Shown one piece after another: positions 11,901 to 24,400 of a stretch of DNA of 64,000 bases. Made by a program: the position numbers and the translations under genes. The DNA comes from Plecoglossus altivelis (Eukaryota > Chordata > Actinopteri > Osmeriformes > Plecoglossidae), in the NCBI GenBank assembly GCA_036571765.1, contig BROE01000003.1, positions 20,406,144 through 20,470,143 of the forward strand, given 5' to 3'. The stretch's first letter is position 1; every line of letters begins with the position of its first letter. Under the pieces are notes generated by a model that saw only the letters and a list, made by a program, of their open reading frames with translations, had not been told where the DNA came from and made no database searches.

Positions 11901-13193
11901 CTCTGCCCCCCGCCCGCCTGTGCTGCACGTTTCCTTGTTACTCGATCAGCTGTTTCTGAAGTCCCGCCCTCTACCAGTTTCCGGATGGTAACAGGCTAAC
12001 CAATCAAAACACGAGCTGTGGCTGCAGAAGCACAAAAACAAAACAATCCAACTCGGACATCTTCAGTCGTGCATGTAAACTTCGATAGCACGCTGACAAG
12101 TCATTAGATTGAATCATAGGTTATGGTAATCAGCCTACCGCATTTTAGAATGTCTTTACAGATGGTAAAATGTAGCAACCCTTGCAAAATTATCCTGATG
12201 CGTAGTCCAATAAAACTATTTGTTCACTGGAAAAAATCGATTAAATGAGTAAAAGCACGTTACATATACATCACAGACTATTGCAAATTCTACAACAATG
12301 AAAAGCAAGGTGGCGGTACTAGCAAGATATTGTTATCGTAACATAATCGGCATTAAGTCGACTCCACCAGATATGTTTCATAATAGAACGCTCTGTTCCT
12401 AATGAATCAGTGTTGGTTGGAAAGACGAGTTTAAAACCAAAATGTACAACTGCTTGATAACTAACGGGAGTGGAACATGTTAAATGACTGGTAAACAAAA
12501 TGTTGCCACATCGATCTAACTCGCCAACTGTTTGGACACTGCCGTAATTAGCTATTTTACCTAACAAAATATGATGTACTGCGATACGAACTGTGTGCTC
12601 AAATAAAGCGATTCGTATGCCGAATTTATCAATTGGTGTTATTTGAATATACTTTCCCTGGGTAGTAATATTCGCTAATCAACGTAGTGATAGTCTACGT
12701 AGCCCCATTTCTACTGCTAAGCAAGCTAGGACGAAGCTAGCGTACCCATCTTTAGGTAGCTTACCAGATGCAACACTTGTAATATTGATATTGCCGTAAC
12801 CAATTAAAGCTAGCAAAAGCCGTTTTGTGCAATTGCCATGTTATAGCTACCTTGCTAGCATAATTTGGTGTTGCAAAAACATTGAGCTGGCGGAAACTGG
12901 TTTAGCCAGCACCAATCGACAACGAATAGAAATCGTGGTGTCCATCATCAAAACATTGCCCACTTTTGTTGTCAGACAGGCCAACAACAGACCATATTTG
13001 GTTGATTGCCTTTACAACAAAGTCAGTAAGTTAACTAGCTAACCCCAACAATTAATACTTTGAATCACATCAAATTCATTTTAGCTGTCAAGATAAATAT
13101 TTTCTTATTTTCTCTGTTGTTTATGTCCTGAAAAGGATACAGTTTCACCACGTCGGTATCCATTCGCCTCTTGCCCGGACTCGGAGACGACAT
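8983..13193 (-). CDS. ube2h: ubiquitin-conjugating enzyme E2 H
   Basis: Coding exons on the minus strand: 13193-13141, 11299-11223, 11141-11067, 10480-10441, 10136-10084, 9574-9446, 9107-8983. All have GT/AG borders and matching phases, giving 552 nt, 183 residues plus TAG, the same length as human UBE2H. The product starts [16 protein letters not shown]. The active-site cysteine sits in [13 protein letters not shown] (Cys87, exon 5), followed by the helix [12 protein letters not shown]. The C-terminus is the acidic serine-rich tail [18 protein letters not shown]2H loads ubiquitin for the CTLH/GID E3 ligase and is strongly induced in erythroid cells. Introns hold a 47-bp and a 28-bp minisatellite; the latter starts at the donor of exon 3. 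The gene is head to head with KLHDC10. Confidence 0.97.
10161..10380. repeat. 47-bp tandem repeat in UBE2H intron 4
   Basis: Five copies of a 47-bp unit (agaatagttagcatggtcaa start) begin at 10161, 10208, 10255, 10302 and 10349. The first four are nearly identical and the last is truncated. It is purely intronic. Confidence 0.93.
10583..11066. repeat. 28-bp minisatellite abutting the UBE2H exon 3 donor
   Basis: About 17 units of a roughly 28-bp motif (gtggtggatgtggccctacc plus catacagt), several shortened. It ends exactly at the 5' splice site of UBE2H exon 3 (minus strand, exon ends at 11067). Units reading ccctacctatacag contain, on the minus strand, a copy of the donor TATAG|GTAGGG, so the array appears to have grown from the exon-intron border. 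Confidence 0.9.
11743..12070. promoter_or_regulatory. CpG-bearing, CCAAT-containing segment in UBE2H intron 1
   Basis: Within intron 1 this stretch carries GC-rich sequence (11905-11970) and an aaccaatcaaaa CCAAT-type box at 11997-12008. It also has a 68-bp element (11743-11810) whose core tttcccgagagtgg recurs in the CAX/tesmin intergenic region. It may be an internal promoter or enhancer; this is inferred from composition only. Confidence 0.3.
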
Positions 13194-13623
13194 TTTTGTA
13201 TCCTTTTACGAAGTGACAATTTGAAAAATGTCTTCACTGTGACTCCGATACTTTGCATAAACTATACCACCTACTATCAATGTTTTACTCGCCTTTTTAG
13301 TTTGTCCATCGAACGAAATCTCGTAGCTAATTGTCTCGCACTTTCTCTCAACAAACGTCCGTCTCAGAACCCCTGTCCTGTAGCTATCCCTCCGCCAATG
13401 ACATCAATCCCAAGCGACATCGAGTGGTGAGAAGAGGGGTTGGAACATAGATTGTAATGAACTAAAACATGTAGTAGATCTAGTGAACGCAGTTTATACA
13501 TTCCTATTGGTTTCAGAAAACGTTTGCCAATGGATTATTAAATAAAGGAAATTCTAGCTGTTCTATTTCAGAAACACAAAACAAGCATACGCCTGAGACT
13601 CATGTAAATCCGTATGCGTTGTT

Positions 13624-13689
<66 letters not shown>

Positions 13690-14367
13690 GATCATGAACT
13701 CGTTTTTCACATCTATACTTAAAAAAAAACTTTTGCCTAATGTCAGCTAACGTCAGTACTTAAGCACGACGAGAACATCCGTGGAGAGTAAACAAACGAT
13801 TTCCATCGAGTGCCTGTATCGCTATAATGTATTGCACCAAGATAACTTACCAGTAACAGAAGCCTTAGCGTTTCGAAACAACTCAGTCCTATTCAGACTA
13901 TTCATCTGCTTGTTTTGATTGTTTTTAATCATGTGTCTATTCTGCCCATTCCCTGATTAATATATCAGCAAATTTCACTGAGCACTGGGGCAATGGTCTC
14001 GTTATTAGGAAAAGCTTGAGTTATATTATGCGATTGACGGTGTCAAGAACCAAGAGAGCGCCTTCTGATAGCAATGGGATTACATTTCTGCTCAAACGGA
14101 TCAGAGGACAAGTTAAGTGTTAAGTTAAGTAATTTGTTTGAACTATTGTCATGTTCTGTTGCGTTCAACTCAATTTCTAAACCGTTCTTTGATATATGGG
14201 ACTCTTGAATGCACCCTAAAATCTTCTGATTGGTTTAGCAGTCCAGCTCAGCTGGTCTCCTTTTGCATGTGTGCTGGTGTTTTGTTATTTTGCTCCTTGC
14301 GGGCTTCGTTTACCAATATATTTCAACGACCATTTTTGTAGACTCCCTATACCATTTCAATAACAAA
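13194..14367. promoter_or_regulatory. bidirectional UBE2H/KLHDC10 promoter region
   Basis: The start codons of UBE2H (minus) and KLHDC10 (plus) are 1.17 kb apart and point away from each other, so the 5' UTRs and promoters of both genes must lie here. A compound (CT)n(CA)n microsatellite sits at 13628-13688. I see no clear TATA box. Confidence 0.5.
13627..13688. repeat. (CT)n(CA)n compound microsatellite
   Basis: About 15 CT dinucleotides followed directly by about 15 CA dinucleotides, in the intergenic region between two divergent genes. Confidence 0.95.
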
Positions 14368-17300
14368 ATGTCCCCTGCGGAAGATGCAGAAAATAATTTC
14401 GGCTTGAATCAGCTCATTAAATTTGAGAAGCTTTCGGGGAGGCCTTGTATCAGAGATTCAGGTTTGTAGATAAAACTAGGCAACTGAATTTAACCTACCC
14501 AATGTAATGCAGGTGTGCATACATTTTTTTAAGAGGACGATTTTCAATTGTAGCCTTCATCTTTTCGTTCTACGTAGGATGATGGATTATAGTAAGATAT
14601 TGAAACTTGATAGGCCTGCTAGCGACTTGCTACGGAAGCCAGTTTATTTCGTCGCATTGCCTGTATGTAGTATTGGGTTCTCATGGTGTTATATTAATGC
14701 TTAGGCAGTCACGCCAAATTCTAAATATCTTCACTGTTTTAAGTGCTAGTTCGATAGTTTGTAAAGTCTGAACTGACATCTTAATTCAGTTAGTTTTGTT
14801 TGTCTGCACTCAGCTTAGTAGCAACGTAAGTGAACATATTGATAATTGAATCTTGAACGCTGCCTTTGTGGTGATGCTCACGGTTGAAAGATAAGGGTCA
14901 GATCCGTAGTGAATGTGAAGTCCGTCAACACTCAGACTCGTTTGCAGGTTAGTTTGGTAGTTTTGAAGCAAGTACTGCGTTTTACTGTAGACAAAATAGG
15001 TTGTTATATTCGGTGTGTATGTTTTGATGTCTGACTCGTCATGAATTGGCTGCTTGACAGGCACAAAGAAGAGAGTGCGATGGCTTCAGGCCAGGAGGAT
15101 CTTCTCCCAATCTTGTCCGAACCTTCGGATCCCCAACAGGTTTCTGAGAGAGGGTGGGTATTATATGAGCCCCCTGGCCGGGCCCTAGACCACTTCTCTA
15201 TCCTCTCCTCTCCCCCACTCAACCCAGCATCACGCATCAGACATCTCTCTTCTACTTTTTTCTGTTCATGACTTGAAGTCTCTTCCTTCTTTCCTTTGCT
15301 CTCTGAAACTTTTGTTGAGAAATGTATATCTAACCCAATCCCTATCTTGTGTAACCTCTCCCAACCCTCTCCTAACCCTGTCATATCCATCTCCTGTCCT
15401 AACCCTGTCATATCCCTCTCCTAACCCTGTCACATACCTCTCCTTTCCTAATGCTGTCACATACCTCTCCTTTCCTAACCCTGTCATATCCATCTCCTAA
15501 CCCTGTCATATACATCTCCTAACCCTGTCATATCCCTCTCCTGTCCTAACCCTGTCATATCCATCTCCTAACCCTGTCATATCCATCTCCTAACCCTGTC
15601 ATATCCATCTCCTCACCCTGTCATATCCCTCTCCTGTCCTAACCCTGTCATATCCCTCTCCTCTGCTAACCCTGTCATATCCCTCTCCTCTGCTAACCCT
15701 GTCATATCCATCTCCTAACCCTGTCATATCCCTCTCCTAACCCTGTCATATCCATCTCCTAACCCTGTCATATCCATCTCCTAACCCTCTCCTCTCCTAA
15801 CCCTCTCCTCTCCTAACCCTCTCCTCTCTTAACCCTCTCATATCCATCTCCTCTGCTAACCCTCTCCTCTCTTAACCCTCACCTCTGTGTATCTCTAGAC
15901 ACCGTTAGCTCCCCTTTTAACCATCTCCACTGTAGAATATCCACAGTCTTTTTTTCCTCGTCCTCTAAACTGGTTTCTACTCTTGATTTACTTCTGCCTT
16001 CTTTTTCAGGGTGTGGAATGCTCTCCCTTCCTGCATGTCTGTTTGGGTTTTCTATGGGTCTGTCTGTGGTCTTTGCTGTTATCTCTAGGAGCCTGTTCCA
16101 TTTGTGGTAACTATTCACTCAGAAATTGTTCATATTGCTGTATGTGTGAGGTTTGTGTTTCACGTTAATTTTACATATCTTGGCTTGCATTATTTCAACT
16201 ACTTCAAAGCTGCCTTGATGTTTTTGTACGAGGCCAGTGGCTGTTGTGACTGTTTGAGATCCAATAACCCCTATTGAATGTTAAAGCCAAGAATGTTCTG
16301 TATTGAACGTAGACAAGGATTTTGGAAGATCAGGGTTGTGCCAGCAGCAGAGGTATTAAAGGAACTGAATCACAATCTGTGTAAAATGGACATCCAGGAT
16401 GGTGGACTGCACACACTAGCAACACGTCCATTTCCTGGATGTGGGTTTGCTATTGAAAAGCATGCATTGTGCATAATAACAGGTCTTCTTAATGGCAACA
16501 GTACAGGATCTATGTTAAAAAGACCCATAGTTCTTGACAGGGCAGGAACCAGAACAGAACCACAGAACGAAGGGTCATGGATGCTGTTTGCTGCTCAGCC
16601 AGTCTCTTCTTGTCTCCTTCTTTCTGCAAACCTTTCAGAAAGAAGCTACTTCTCAGATGAAATAACTGTTGGTTAGAGCACAGTGCTGGTCTCTTAATCT
16701 GAAAGAGATTAGCCTTTAAATTGAGGGATTGTCCATTCCAACTATCTGCTTTATGACTCCAGTGCACTTGGTAATCCATCCTTCAGTTTGACAGTGATCA
16801 TGAAAACACCCCCTCTCCTGCCAGCAGCTCTCAGGTTAGAAGAGCAAGAATGTTCAAAATCAAGAAACATATTGGTTGTTTTCTAGGCCTGAGCTAATAC
16901 ACAAACACACCCAGTCATTGGTTGATACACTGAACTTGCTGCTAGATGTCTGATTTGTGTTCTGCCACTATAAACCAGTTTGTTTCCCATCACTTCTCTC
17001 CAGGTCACACGGCCCCACCAGCCCGTAGTGGACACCGCTGTGTAGCCGACAGTGCCAACCTGTACGTGTTTGGTGGCTACAACCCAGACTTTGATGAGGC
17101 GGGGGGGTCGGAGAATGAAGACTATCCGCTGTTCAGGGAGCTGTGGCGATTCCACTTTGCCACTGTGACCTGGCAGCAGGTGCGCACGGAAGGATACACG
17201 CCCACAGAGCTGGCCTCCATGTCAGGTGAGGTGTGCTAACCTGGACAGGACTTGGTCTATCCAGGTGTCAGACTCTGACCAGACACCCTTCGTATGTCTT

Positions 17301-19123
17301 CACCTCTAGCTGTGCTGCATGGCAACAACCTGCTGGTGTTTGGCGGCACGGGTATCCCGTTTGGTGAGAACAATGGCAATGACGTCCATGTGTGCAACGT
17401 CCAGTACAAGCGCTGGAACCTGCTGAACTGCAGGGGCAAGAAGCCCAATAGAATCTATGGCCAGGTACAGGACACCTCCCAAAGCTGATCCTATAGTGCT
17501 CACTCAATAGACAGTGTGCTCTGCATATTTGGGACAAAGATGTCATTTCCCTTTACTAAAACCTGAGTGCGTCCTTGAAATACTTGTTAAGTGTTTGATT
17601 ACAAACGTAAAACGGAAGAGTAGAGAATGAAGAAAAATGTCTAATTATTTTGGAGTGCCCTACATGCACAGCAATGTAAACATGTTCCTATTGCTACACT
17701 AACCCTAACCCTTACCCTGTTCACAGGCTATGGTCATCATCAACGGCTACCTTTATGTGTTTGGAGGAACCACAGGGTACGTGTACAGCACCGACCTGCA
17801 CAGGCTGGACCTGACCACTAGAGAATGGACCCACCTCCATCCCTACAATGCCCCCACAGATTTACCTGAGGAGAGGTTAGCCCCGCCCCCACCACCCAGC
17901 TCCTGCTGCCCTCCCCTGGGCACCAGAGACCCAGATGCATGTAACCCTGTGTCTGCCTTTCCAGGTACCGACATGAACTGGCTCATGACAGCCAGAGGAT
18001 CTACATCCTTGGAGGAGGAACTTCCTGGATATCTTACAGATTAGACAAGGTGAGGCATTGGTCTTCCTGATCAGGATTTACAGTTACATTGGTGTTTCTT
18101 CTCCTGTTCCTTGTCTGTAAGACCTATATGGCGCCAAATCTGAATTTATATAAATAGAATAATGACAATGTCACATAAACCTATGTGATCTAGCTCTCTG
18201 AGCAGATTTCTCTAAAGGTAAACTACTGAATCACCTCACGCACCTGCGGCTCTTCTCCTCTCCTGTAGATTCATGCCTACAACCTGGAGACCAACTACTG
18301 GGAGGAGGTTATCACCAAGCCTCACAAAGCAATAGGTGTGTCCTTATGTTTAAGAGCCACACAGAGAGAGTTGGGTGTAGAGGCTGTGTTCAATAGGTGT
18401 GTCCTTATGTTTCTTAGCCACAGAGAGTTGGGTGTAGAGACTGTGTTGACATATGGTGGTTGTTGCTAGGTTACCCTGCAGCCCGACGCTGTCACAGCTG
18501 TGTACAGGTGAAGGATGGTAAGATCTACACGCGCCTCACCTCACCTCCTCTAAACACCACACCTCCTGTAAACACCACACCTCCTGTAAACACCCCACCT
18601 CCTGTAAACACCCACCTCCTGTAAACACCCCACCTCCTCTAAAACATGTTTCCTGTTGTACACACCTGTCTGTCCCCTCCCCCCAGAGGTGTTCATATGT
18701 GGAGGTTACAACGGCGAGCTAATTCTGGATGACCTGTGGAAGCTCAGCTTGATCACCTTGCAGTGGACAAGATTGCCTGCTGTAATGCCTGAGCCAGCAT
18801 ACTTCCACTGTGCTGCTGTTACGCCGGTCAGTGCGCACACACTCTTGTCATCAAAGACAAAAGATGAGATGGTACATCTTCTCATACGCCAAAATGTCAT
18901 TTCCCCCCACCAGGCAGGCTGCATGTATGTCCATGGAGGGGTGGTAAACAAGGTGGACAACAGAAGGACTGGCTCTCTGTACAAGGTGTGGCTGGTGGTA
19001 CCCAGTCTGCTGGAAGTCACTTGGGAGAGACTGCTGAAGACGTGCCCCGGCCTGGCCCACCTCTCCACTCTGCAGCTGCTCAGCCTAGGCCTCACACACT
19101 CACTAATCCAGCGGCTCAAATAA
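14368..19123 (+). CDS. klhdc10: kelch domain-containing protein 10
   Basis: Exons: 14368-14461, 15061-15153, 17004-17225, 17310-17464, 17727-17875, 17965-18049, 18269-18335, 18470-18517, 18687-18826, 18914-19123. Phases agree throughout: 1263 nt, 420 residues plus TAA. It begins MSPAEDAENNFG, then LSGRP and a basic segment (VRWLQARRIF, exon 2) before six kelch blades. Blade signatures include LYVFGGYNPDFDEA, LLVFGGTGIPFGENNGNDVH, LYVFGGTTGYVYSTDL, IYILGGGTSW, VFICGGYNGELILDDLW and MYVHGGVVN; the end is GLTHSLIQRLK. KLHDC10 is a substrate receptor of a CUL2 ubiquitin ligase that reads C-terminal degrons, and it also restrains PP5 in ASK1 stress signalling. The start was chosen because exon 1 phase fits exon 2 and LNQLIKFEKLSGRP resembles the human N-terminus. 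The 3' UTR carries a 29-bp minisatellite. Confidence 0.95.
15350..15895. repeat. about 22-bp minisatellite in KLHDC10 intron 2
   Basis: Roughly 25 copies of ctaaccctgtcatatccatc plus tc, with shorter ctcctaaccct variants toward the right end. It is intronic, about 200 bp after the exon 2 donor. Confidence 0.9.
18536..18650. repeat. short tandem repeat in KLHDC10 intron 8
   Basis: Five to six copies of an 18-19-bp unit (cacctcctgtaaacacca) right after the exon 8 donor. Intron 8 is only 169 bp, so the repeat makes up most of it. Confidence 0.85.
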
Positions 19124-19237
19124 AGCCCAAGCTTAGGGTCCAACAAGGCTCAGAGGTCTGGGGTGGGACAGACCAGTGAACCCCATCAGTGGTTCACCAA
19201 TAGCTACACAGACCACGTTGCCAACGAACCAATACAG

Positions 19238-19775
19238 AAGCCTGTGCTATGCCAGTGCTGTGTTAAGCCTGTGCTGTGTTAAGCCTGTGCTGTGCCAGTG
19301 CTGTGTTAAGCCTGTGCTATGCCGGTGCTGTGTTAAGCCTGTGCTGTGCCAGTGCTGTGCCAGTGCTGTGTTAAGCCTGTGCTGTGCCAGTGCTGTGTTA
19401 AGCCTGTGCTATGCCAGTGCTGTGTTAAGCCTGTGCTGTGCCAGTGCTGTGTTAAGCCTGTGCTGTGCCAGTACTGTGTTAAGCCTGTGCTGTGCCAGTG
19501 CTGTGTTAAGCCTGTGCTGTGCCAGTACTGTGTTAAGCCTGTGCTATGTCAGTGCTGTGTTAAGCCTGTGCTGTGCCAGTGCTGTACCAGTGCTGTGTTA
19601 AGCCTGTGCTGTGCCAGTGCTGTGCCAGTGCTGTGCTGTACCAGTGCTGTGTTAAGCCTGTGCTGTGTCAGTGCTGTGTTAAGCCTGTGCTGTACCAGTG
19701 CTGTGTTAAGCCTGTGCTGTGCCAGTGCTGTGTTAAGCCTGTGCTGTGTCAGTGCTGTGCCAGTGCTGTGTTAAG
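19238..19775. repeat. 29-bp minisatellite in KLHDC10 3' UTR
   Basis: About 20 units built from gtgctgtgttaagcctgtgc and tgtgccagt, starting about 115 bp after the KLHDC10 stop. If the main transcript extends to about 21030, the array would be transcribed and kept in the mRNA. Long cysteine-rich open frames here are repeat artefacts. Confidence 0.9.
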
Positions 19776-21407
19776 GTCTGAGTGGACTGAGAATGTGGAC
19801 ACGGACTATTGGGCTGATCTTCCTCAACTCTCAAAGCTTTTAGAAATATTGAGTACTTTATCAAGGTTTCAGTGACACTGGCTGACATTACCAAAGGGTG
19901 CTTCCTCTCCTTAGTATTTATAACAGTCACTTGATGCTGTCTGGTGTGTCCGGAGGGTTATGGGTTTTCATTTTCACTCCACACATGAAAACAAGGCGAA
20001 AGTTGATGGTTAGATATTTATTTGATATCTTGTTTTTTTAAGTACTGGGATTTCAGTCTCTCTGGATCAGGACATGCTTTCTGGTTTGTTAATGTTCTCT
20101 ACTTTTGTATGAATTCCTTGCACACCATTGGTCTAGCCAGTTAGAAACTGCTCCAGGGTTCTGTGTCAAGTACGAGAAACTCAGGTTGAGCAGCTTCCCA
20201 GAGAAAATCATTTTTAGCTGTTTGTCATTTTGCACTCATGTTAGTCATGGCTGTAAGTGAGGTCAGAGTGAGCAGGCCTTGATTCTAACCTGAGCCTGTT
20301 GTGAATCACTGTGAATCCTGTAGTGCCTGTAGTGTCTACAGTCTGTTAAAATATCCAAATAATGCCAATTTTTCCAGTGCCTTCAGAATTTAATGTTTTT
20401 AAATCATGTAATTTTCTTCCCTTATTTTGACAACCTTGTTTCAGTGAAAGGTAATGACTGGGGCACCCGAACCATGATGGTGAACATGTGCATGTAACCT
20501 ATTTTATTTACAAATACGAGCCACGAAGCCTTAATCTGTGTCATGTTTTCTCTCATTCAGTTTACTGGTATTTGGTCTAGTCAGTACATCTTCTATGATA
20601 AGAGGCATGGCTATCTAAACCTGTTGTTTCTGTTTACAGCAAAGCTACCTTGACAGTGACCCAGTGACAGAATGCCGTTTATTTCAATGACATGAGTTCT
20701 GTTGATTTGACCTAATTCTCTATGAAATATCTCCACCCTACCACTACAACTATCAGGCTATTATCTGGTACCAACATAATGATCAGTGGCCTTCCAACTG
20801 TATTTTGACTGCAACATTGCAGCTGGTTACATTTGAATGGGAGCTGTTATGGCTAATACCCACCTGCTGATGTCATAATGCTACTGTTCACATCTAGGTG
20901 GTTAGTTGATCTGGGTTACACAGCTAGTGATGTCCTAATGCTACTGGGGGGGTTCACATCTAGGTGACTATTCAAATGTGGAACTTGAACATGTATATTT
21001 TCTTGTAAATGTACCATTTTAATGTCGATAAACAGTCAATATGAAATCAAACCGTCTGATATTAGTTTGTCTATTTTATTGTTTACTAGCTAAACCTCAA
21101 AAGGTTCAGCTTAAAGTCTTAAACTTGTACACAATGTCTTCTAAAAGAAAAGTTTTTTTAGATAGCTTTTAAAAATCCCAATTCTCAAGTGCAGAGTTTC
21201 CCCTTATTAGATGCTTATGAATCACAGGGATATAAGAGTGACAGAGGTTCTTAGGGTTGACAGTTAGGGTTAGCACTAACCTGTACAGGTAATCACAGCT
21301 ATGACAATTCACTGTCAGAAATAAAATCAGGACATGTTTAGCAACTACTTACTAACCCTAACTTGATCATAAATGCAAAAATGTAATTGCAGCCTTTCTG
21401 ACGATCG
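19776..21407. other. convergent 3' ends of KLHDC10 and CAX
   Basis: No further gene. Possible poly(A) signals are gataaa at 21029 and aataaa at 21321 on the plus strand for KLHDC10, and AATAAA on the minus strand at 21080-21075 for CAX. The two 3' UTRs may therefore overlap. Not provable without transcripts. Confidence 0.35.
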
Positions 21408-24400
21408 TCAACACCCAGCAGGAGATGGAGCAAAGAAGTACAGAGCCATCAGGATAAGGTAGACGACCACCAGAGCTGTTCCTGCAAAAAACACCAGCAT
21501 GAACACACCCACAACCATCACCCCTCACATGAACACACCCACAACCATCACCCCTCACATGAACACACACACAACCATCACCCCTCACATGAACACACCC
21601 ACAACCATCACCCCTCACATGAACACACCCACAACCATCACCCCTCACATGAACACACCCACAACCATCACCCCTCACATGAACACACCCACAACCATCA
21701 CCCCTCACATGAAGAGATGCACACATTCACTCTATGTCCTGTATCCTTTACTGTATTTCGTATGTGAGTACAAGGTTGTTATTTACCCTGAAGGTAGTCA
21801 GACTTTCCGTCCATGAAGATGTAGTTTACCATGATCACAGCAAAAATGCTGGCCCCCAGGTGGAGGTCACTGAAGATCAGCACAAAGCCCACATCCTGCC
21901 ACCATACAGAGAGGAAATACTGTCCATTAATGTGCTGTCTTTATCGGGGTTTAAAAGATTTCAATCCTGCAATTATTCAATTGTATCAACATCTCCATAA
22001 TTGGCCCAGTTCTGACCCAAGGGTAGGAGGACTGGTATAACTGGTCCATTTTTAGTGGATAATAAAGATGTGGTAAGAGAAAGACGCTTACGTAAAAAAC
22101 GTTGAAGAGGACTAGCAAAGGGATCTGCAACATGCACACCTGGACAGCGATGCAACTTCCTACTTCCACACTGAAAGAGCACACAAAGACTCACTAGTTA
22201 TTCTAAGTACTTGGACACATCCATGGGTAATGGTTGAGACTAGACTCTATAGATTATAACATTTACACATGATACATCTTATTGTTATAACTCAATATAA
22301 ATGGAGGACATTCAGCATCATTAATTGTATCTATAGAAGGATCTAGAGCTATGGGGGTTACAGGAAGATCTGAAATCTACCAGAGGATCTACGGGGAAAT
22401 CTAAAGCATGATCTACAAGGAACCTATAGGATTTACCTCAGACTCATGTTGTTTTGCAAGGAAAACTGTATTCCATTAACAATCTCTGGGATCTCAGGTA
22501 CCATGGCCAGAATGGTGACACCTATAAAATACTGAGCAGATGGACATGACATCATTACATGGACATGACATCATGACAGCATTGTGATAGGCAGGTGTGT
22601 GTTGACCAATGTACATCTGCTTGAAACTCATGTTTGTGTGCCAGTGTGTTCACCTGAGAGATGTTAGGTTGGCTCAGTATGGGTTGGATGTGGTCTGTTA
22701 GAAGGTCAGCACAGGCAGACATCAGGAGGGTGGCCACAATAAGGATGAGCAGGGCCCGCCAGCGGGACCAGTGCACCACTGCCCCCTGGTGGCTGGCCAC
22801 AGCTAAAACAGACAACATTAGGAAACGACTCAAGAAGCACTTCAAACACACTTGTTTTTGTGGTAGATATAAAGTTTCACATTTATATTCCTGATGAGGG
22901 TTGTCTTTGTGTGTGGTGTATGTGTGGCCCTCTTACCCTGTCCCTCACCAACATGAATATCATAAATGTAGGAATGTGTCTTCAGAGTGAAGATGAGGCC
23001 AATAATGTAGGCAGCAGGCAAAAGGACAGAGACTGAATATACCAGCGGCCTGCAGTGAAAACACAAAGCACACAGAATGATCCCACTATCAGGACTGACT
23101 GTGTACATACCTCTGTTCACAGCTGTCTGACTTACGCAATGTGGTTGTGGAACAGTTTGTCGTTGTTCTCACTCTGAATAAAACAAAAATGAAATGGAAA
23201 CATAAGAAAGAAAGGCATGCAGAATGTGTGTTGCACACTACTTGGCTGATCTGTGATGCGTGCATGGTGAGGGCGGTTGGGGGTTGTGTGTGTGACTGGA
23301 TTGGGGTAGAGGTTTGACGTTTGTGTGAGTTAGTACTACAGGCAGATTAGTGTTGCCCACCAGGTCGTAGTGGCAGTTACGGCAGACAAAGGGTCCACTG
23401 AAGTTCCCTGTGGTGTTGGTGCAGCCCTCACACATCAAGTTCCCATAAGCCTTGGAGAACAATGTGGGGGCAAACACACCTGGAGGGGAGAGCAGGACAA
23501 TCAGGAGGTCATAGCAGGAGACAGAAGAGGGGAAGGAAGGATGAGCAAGAGTTAGTAGTTTTGCAGCAGTGTTGGTGTTGTGTTGATAGGGTCACTGTGG
23601 TAGTGTCAGGGCTAGTATTAGGGTCACTGGTACACAGTCACCTCCCACAGAGATGAAGAGCAGGGCAGAGCTCACGCCAGCAGAGCGGCTGTTGAATGTC
23701 TGCTCTGGGTGCTTCAGTCCTCCAATGATCATGCAGATACCCTAGGAGAGACACTGGATTAGTCCTCTACCAGCCAACCGTGTACAAATCAAACGCATCA
23801 CATATTCAGATTCCTTGAGAGAGAAATAGCACTGCTACCCCAACGACCACAAGACACAGATAGGTATAGTTTCACCTGTGATTGTCCCAGGATTGTGTGT
23901 GCATTCAACTCACAGGAAGGAAGAGGATGCAGCCCAGCAAGGTTCCAGTCAGGGCAGCCTTCACCATCTCCTGCAGGCAGCCGTTTCCCTCTCGGTGGCC
24001 GCGGAGCAGGGCAGTGATATAGAAGGTCATCTCCGTGATGGACCCAAAGGTGGCGTTCACCAACGCGCCCACAGCAAAGTTACTCTGGGCTGAGATACTG
24101 CAAACATGACATCACTGCACTCTTTTTGACTGGCCGATAGGATTGTTGTGATTGGATACTTTTTTACGCAATTAATAGCACATAGTGTCTATGTGTAAGC
24201 TCACCTGGCAATGCCCATCCCAATGTAGTAAGACAATGGGATGATGGAGCAGATGGTTGTAGCAAACTTGGCCTCGGAGCTGGCGAAGTTGTTGTCCTTG
24301 TCAACATAGCCTATCACCAGGGCAACAATCACCAGAGGAAGGAGGTCTGGGTGGCAGGTTACGGATTTGACTTGATCAAAATGGCCACGGTTACACTTAC

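Noticed and set aside
21499..21816. 105-codon Thr/Pro/His frame
   Set aside because: 30-bp repeat in a CAX intron.
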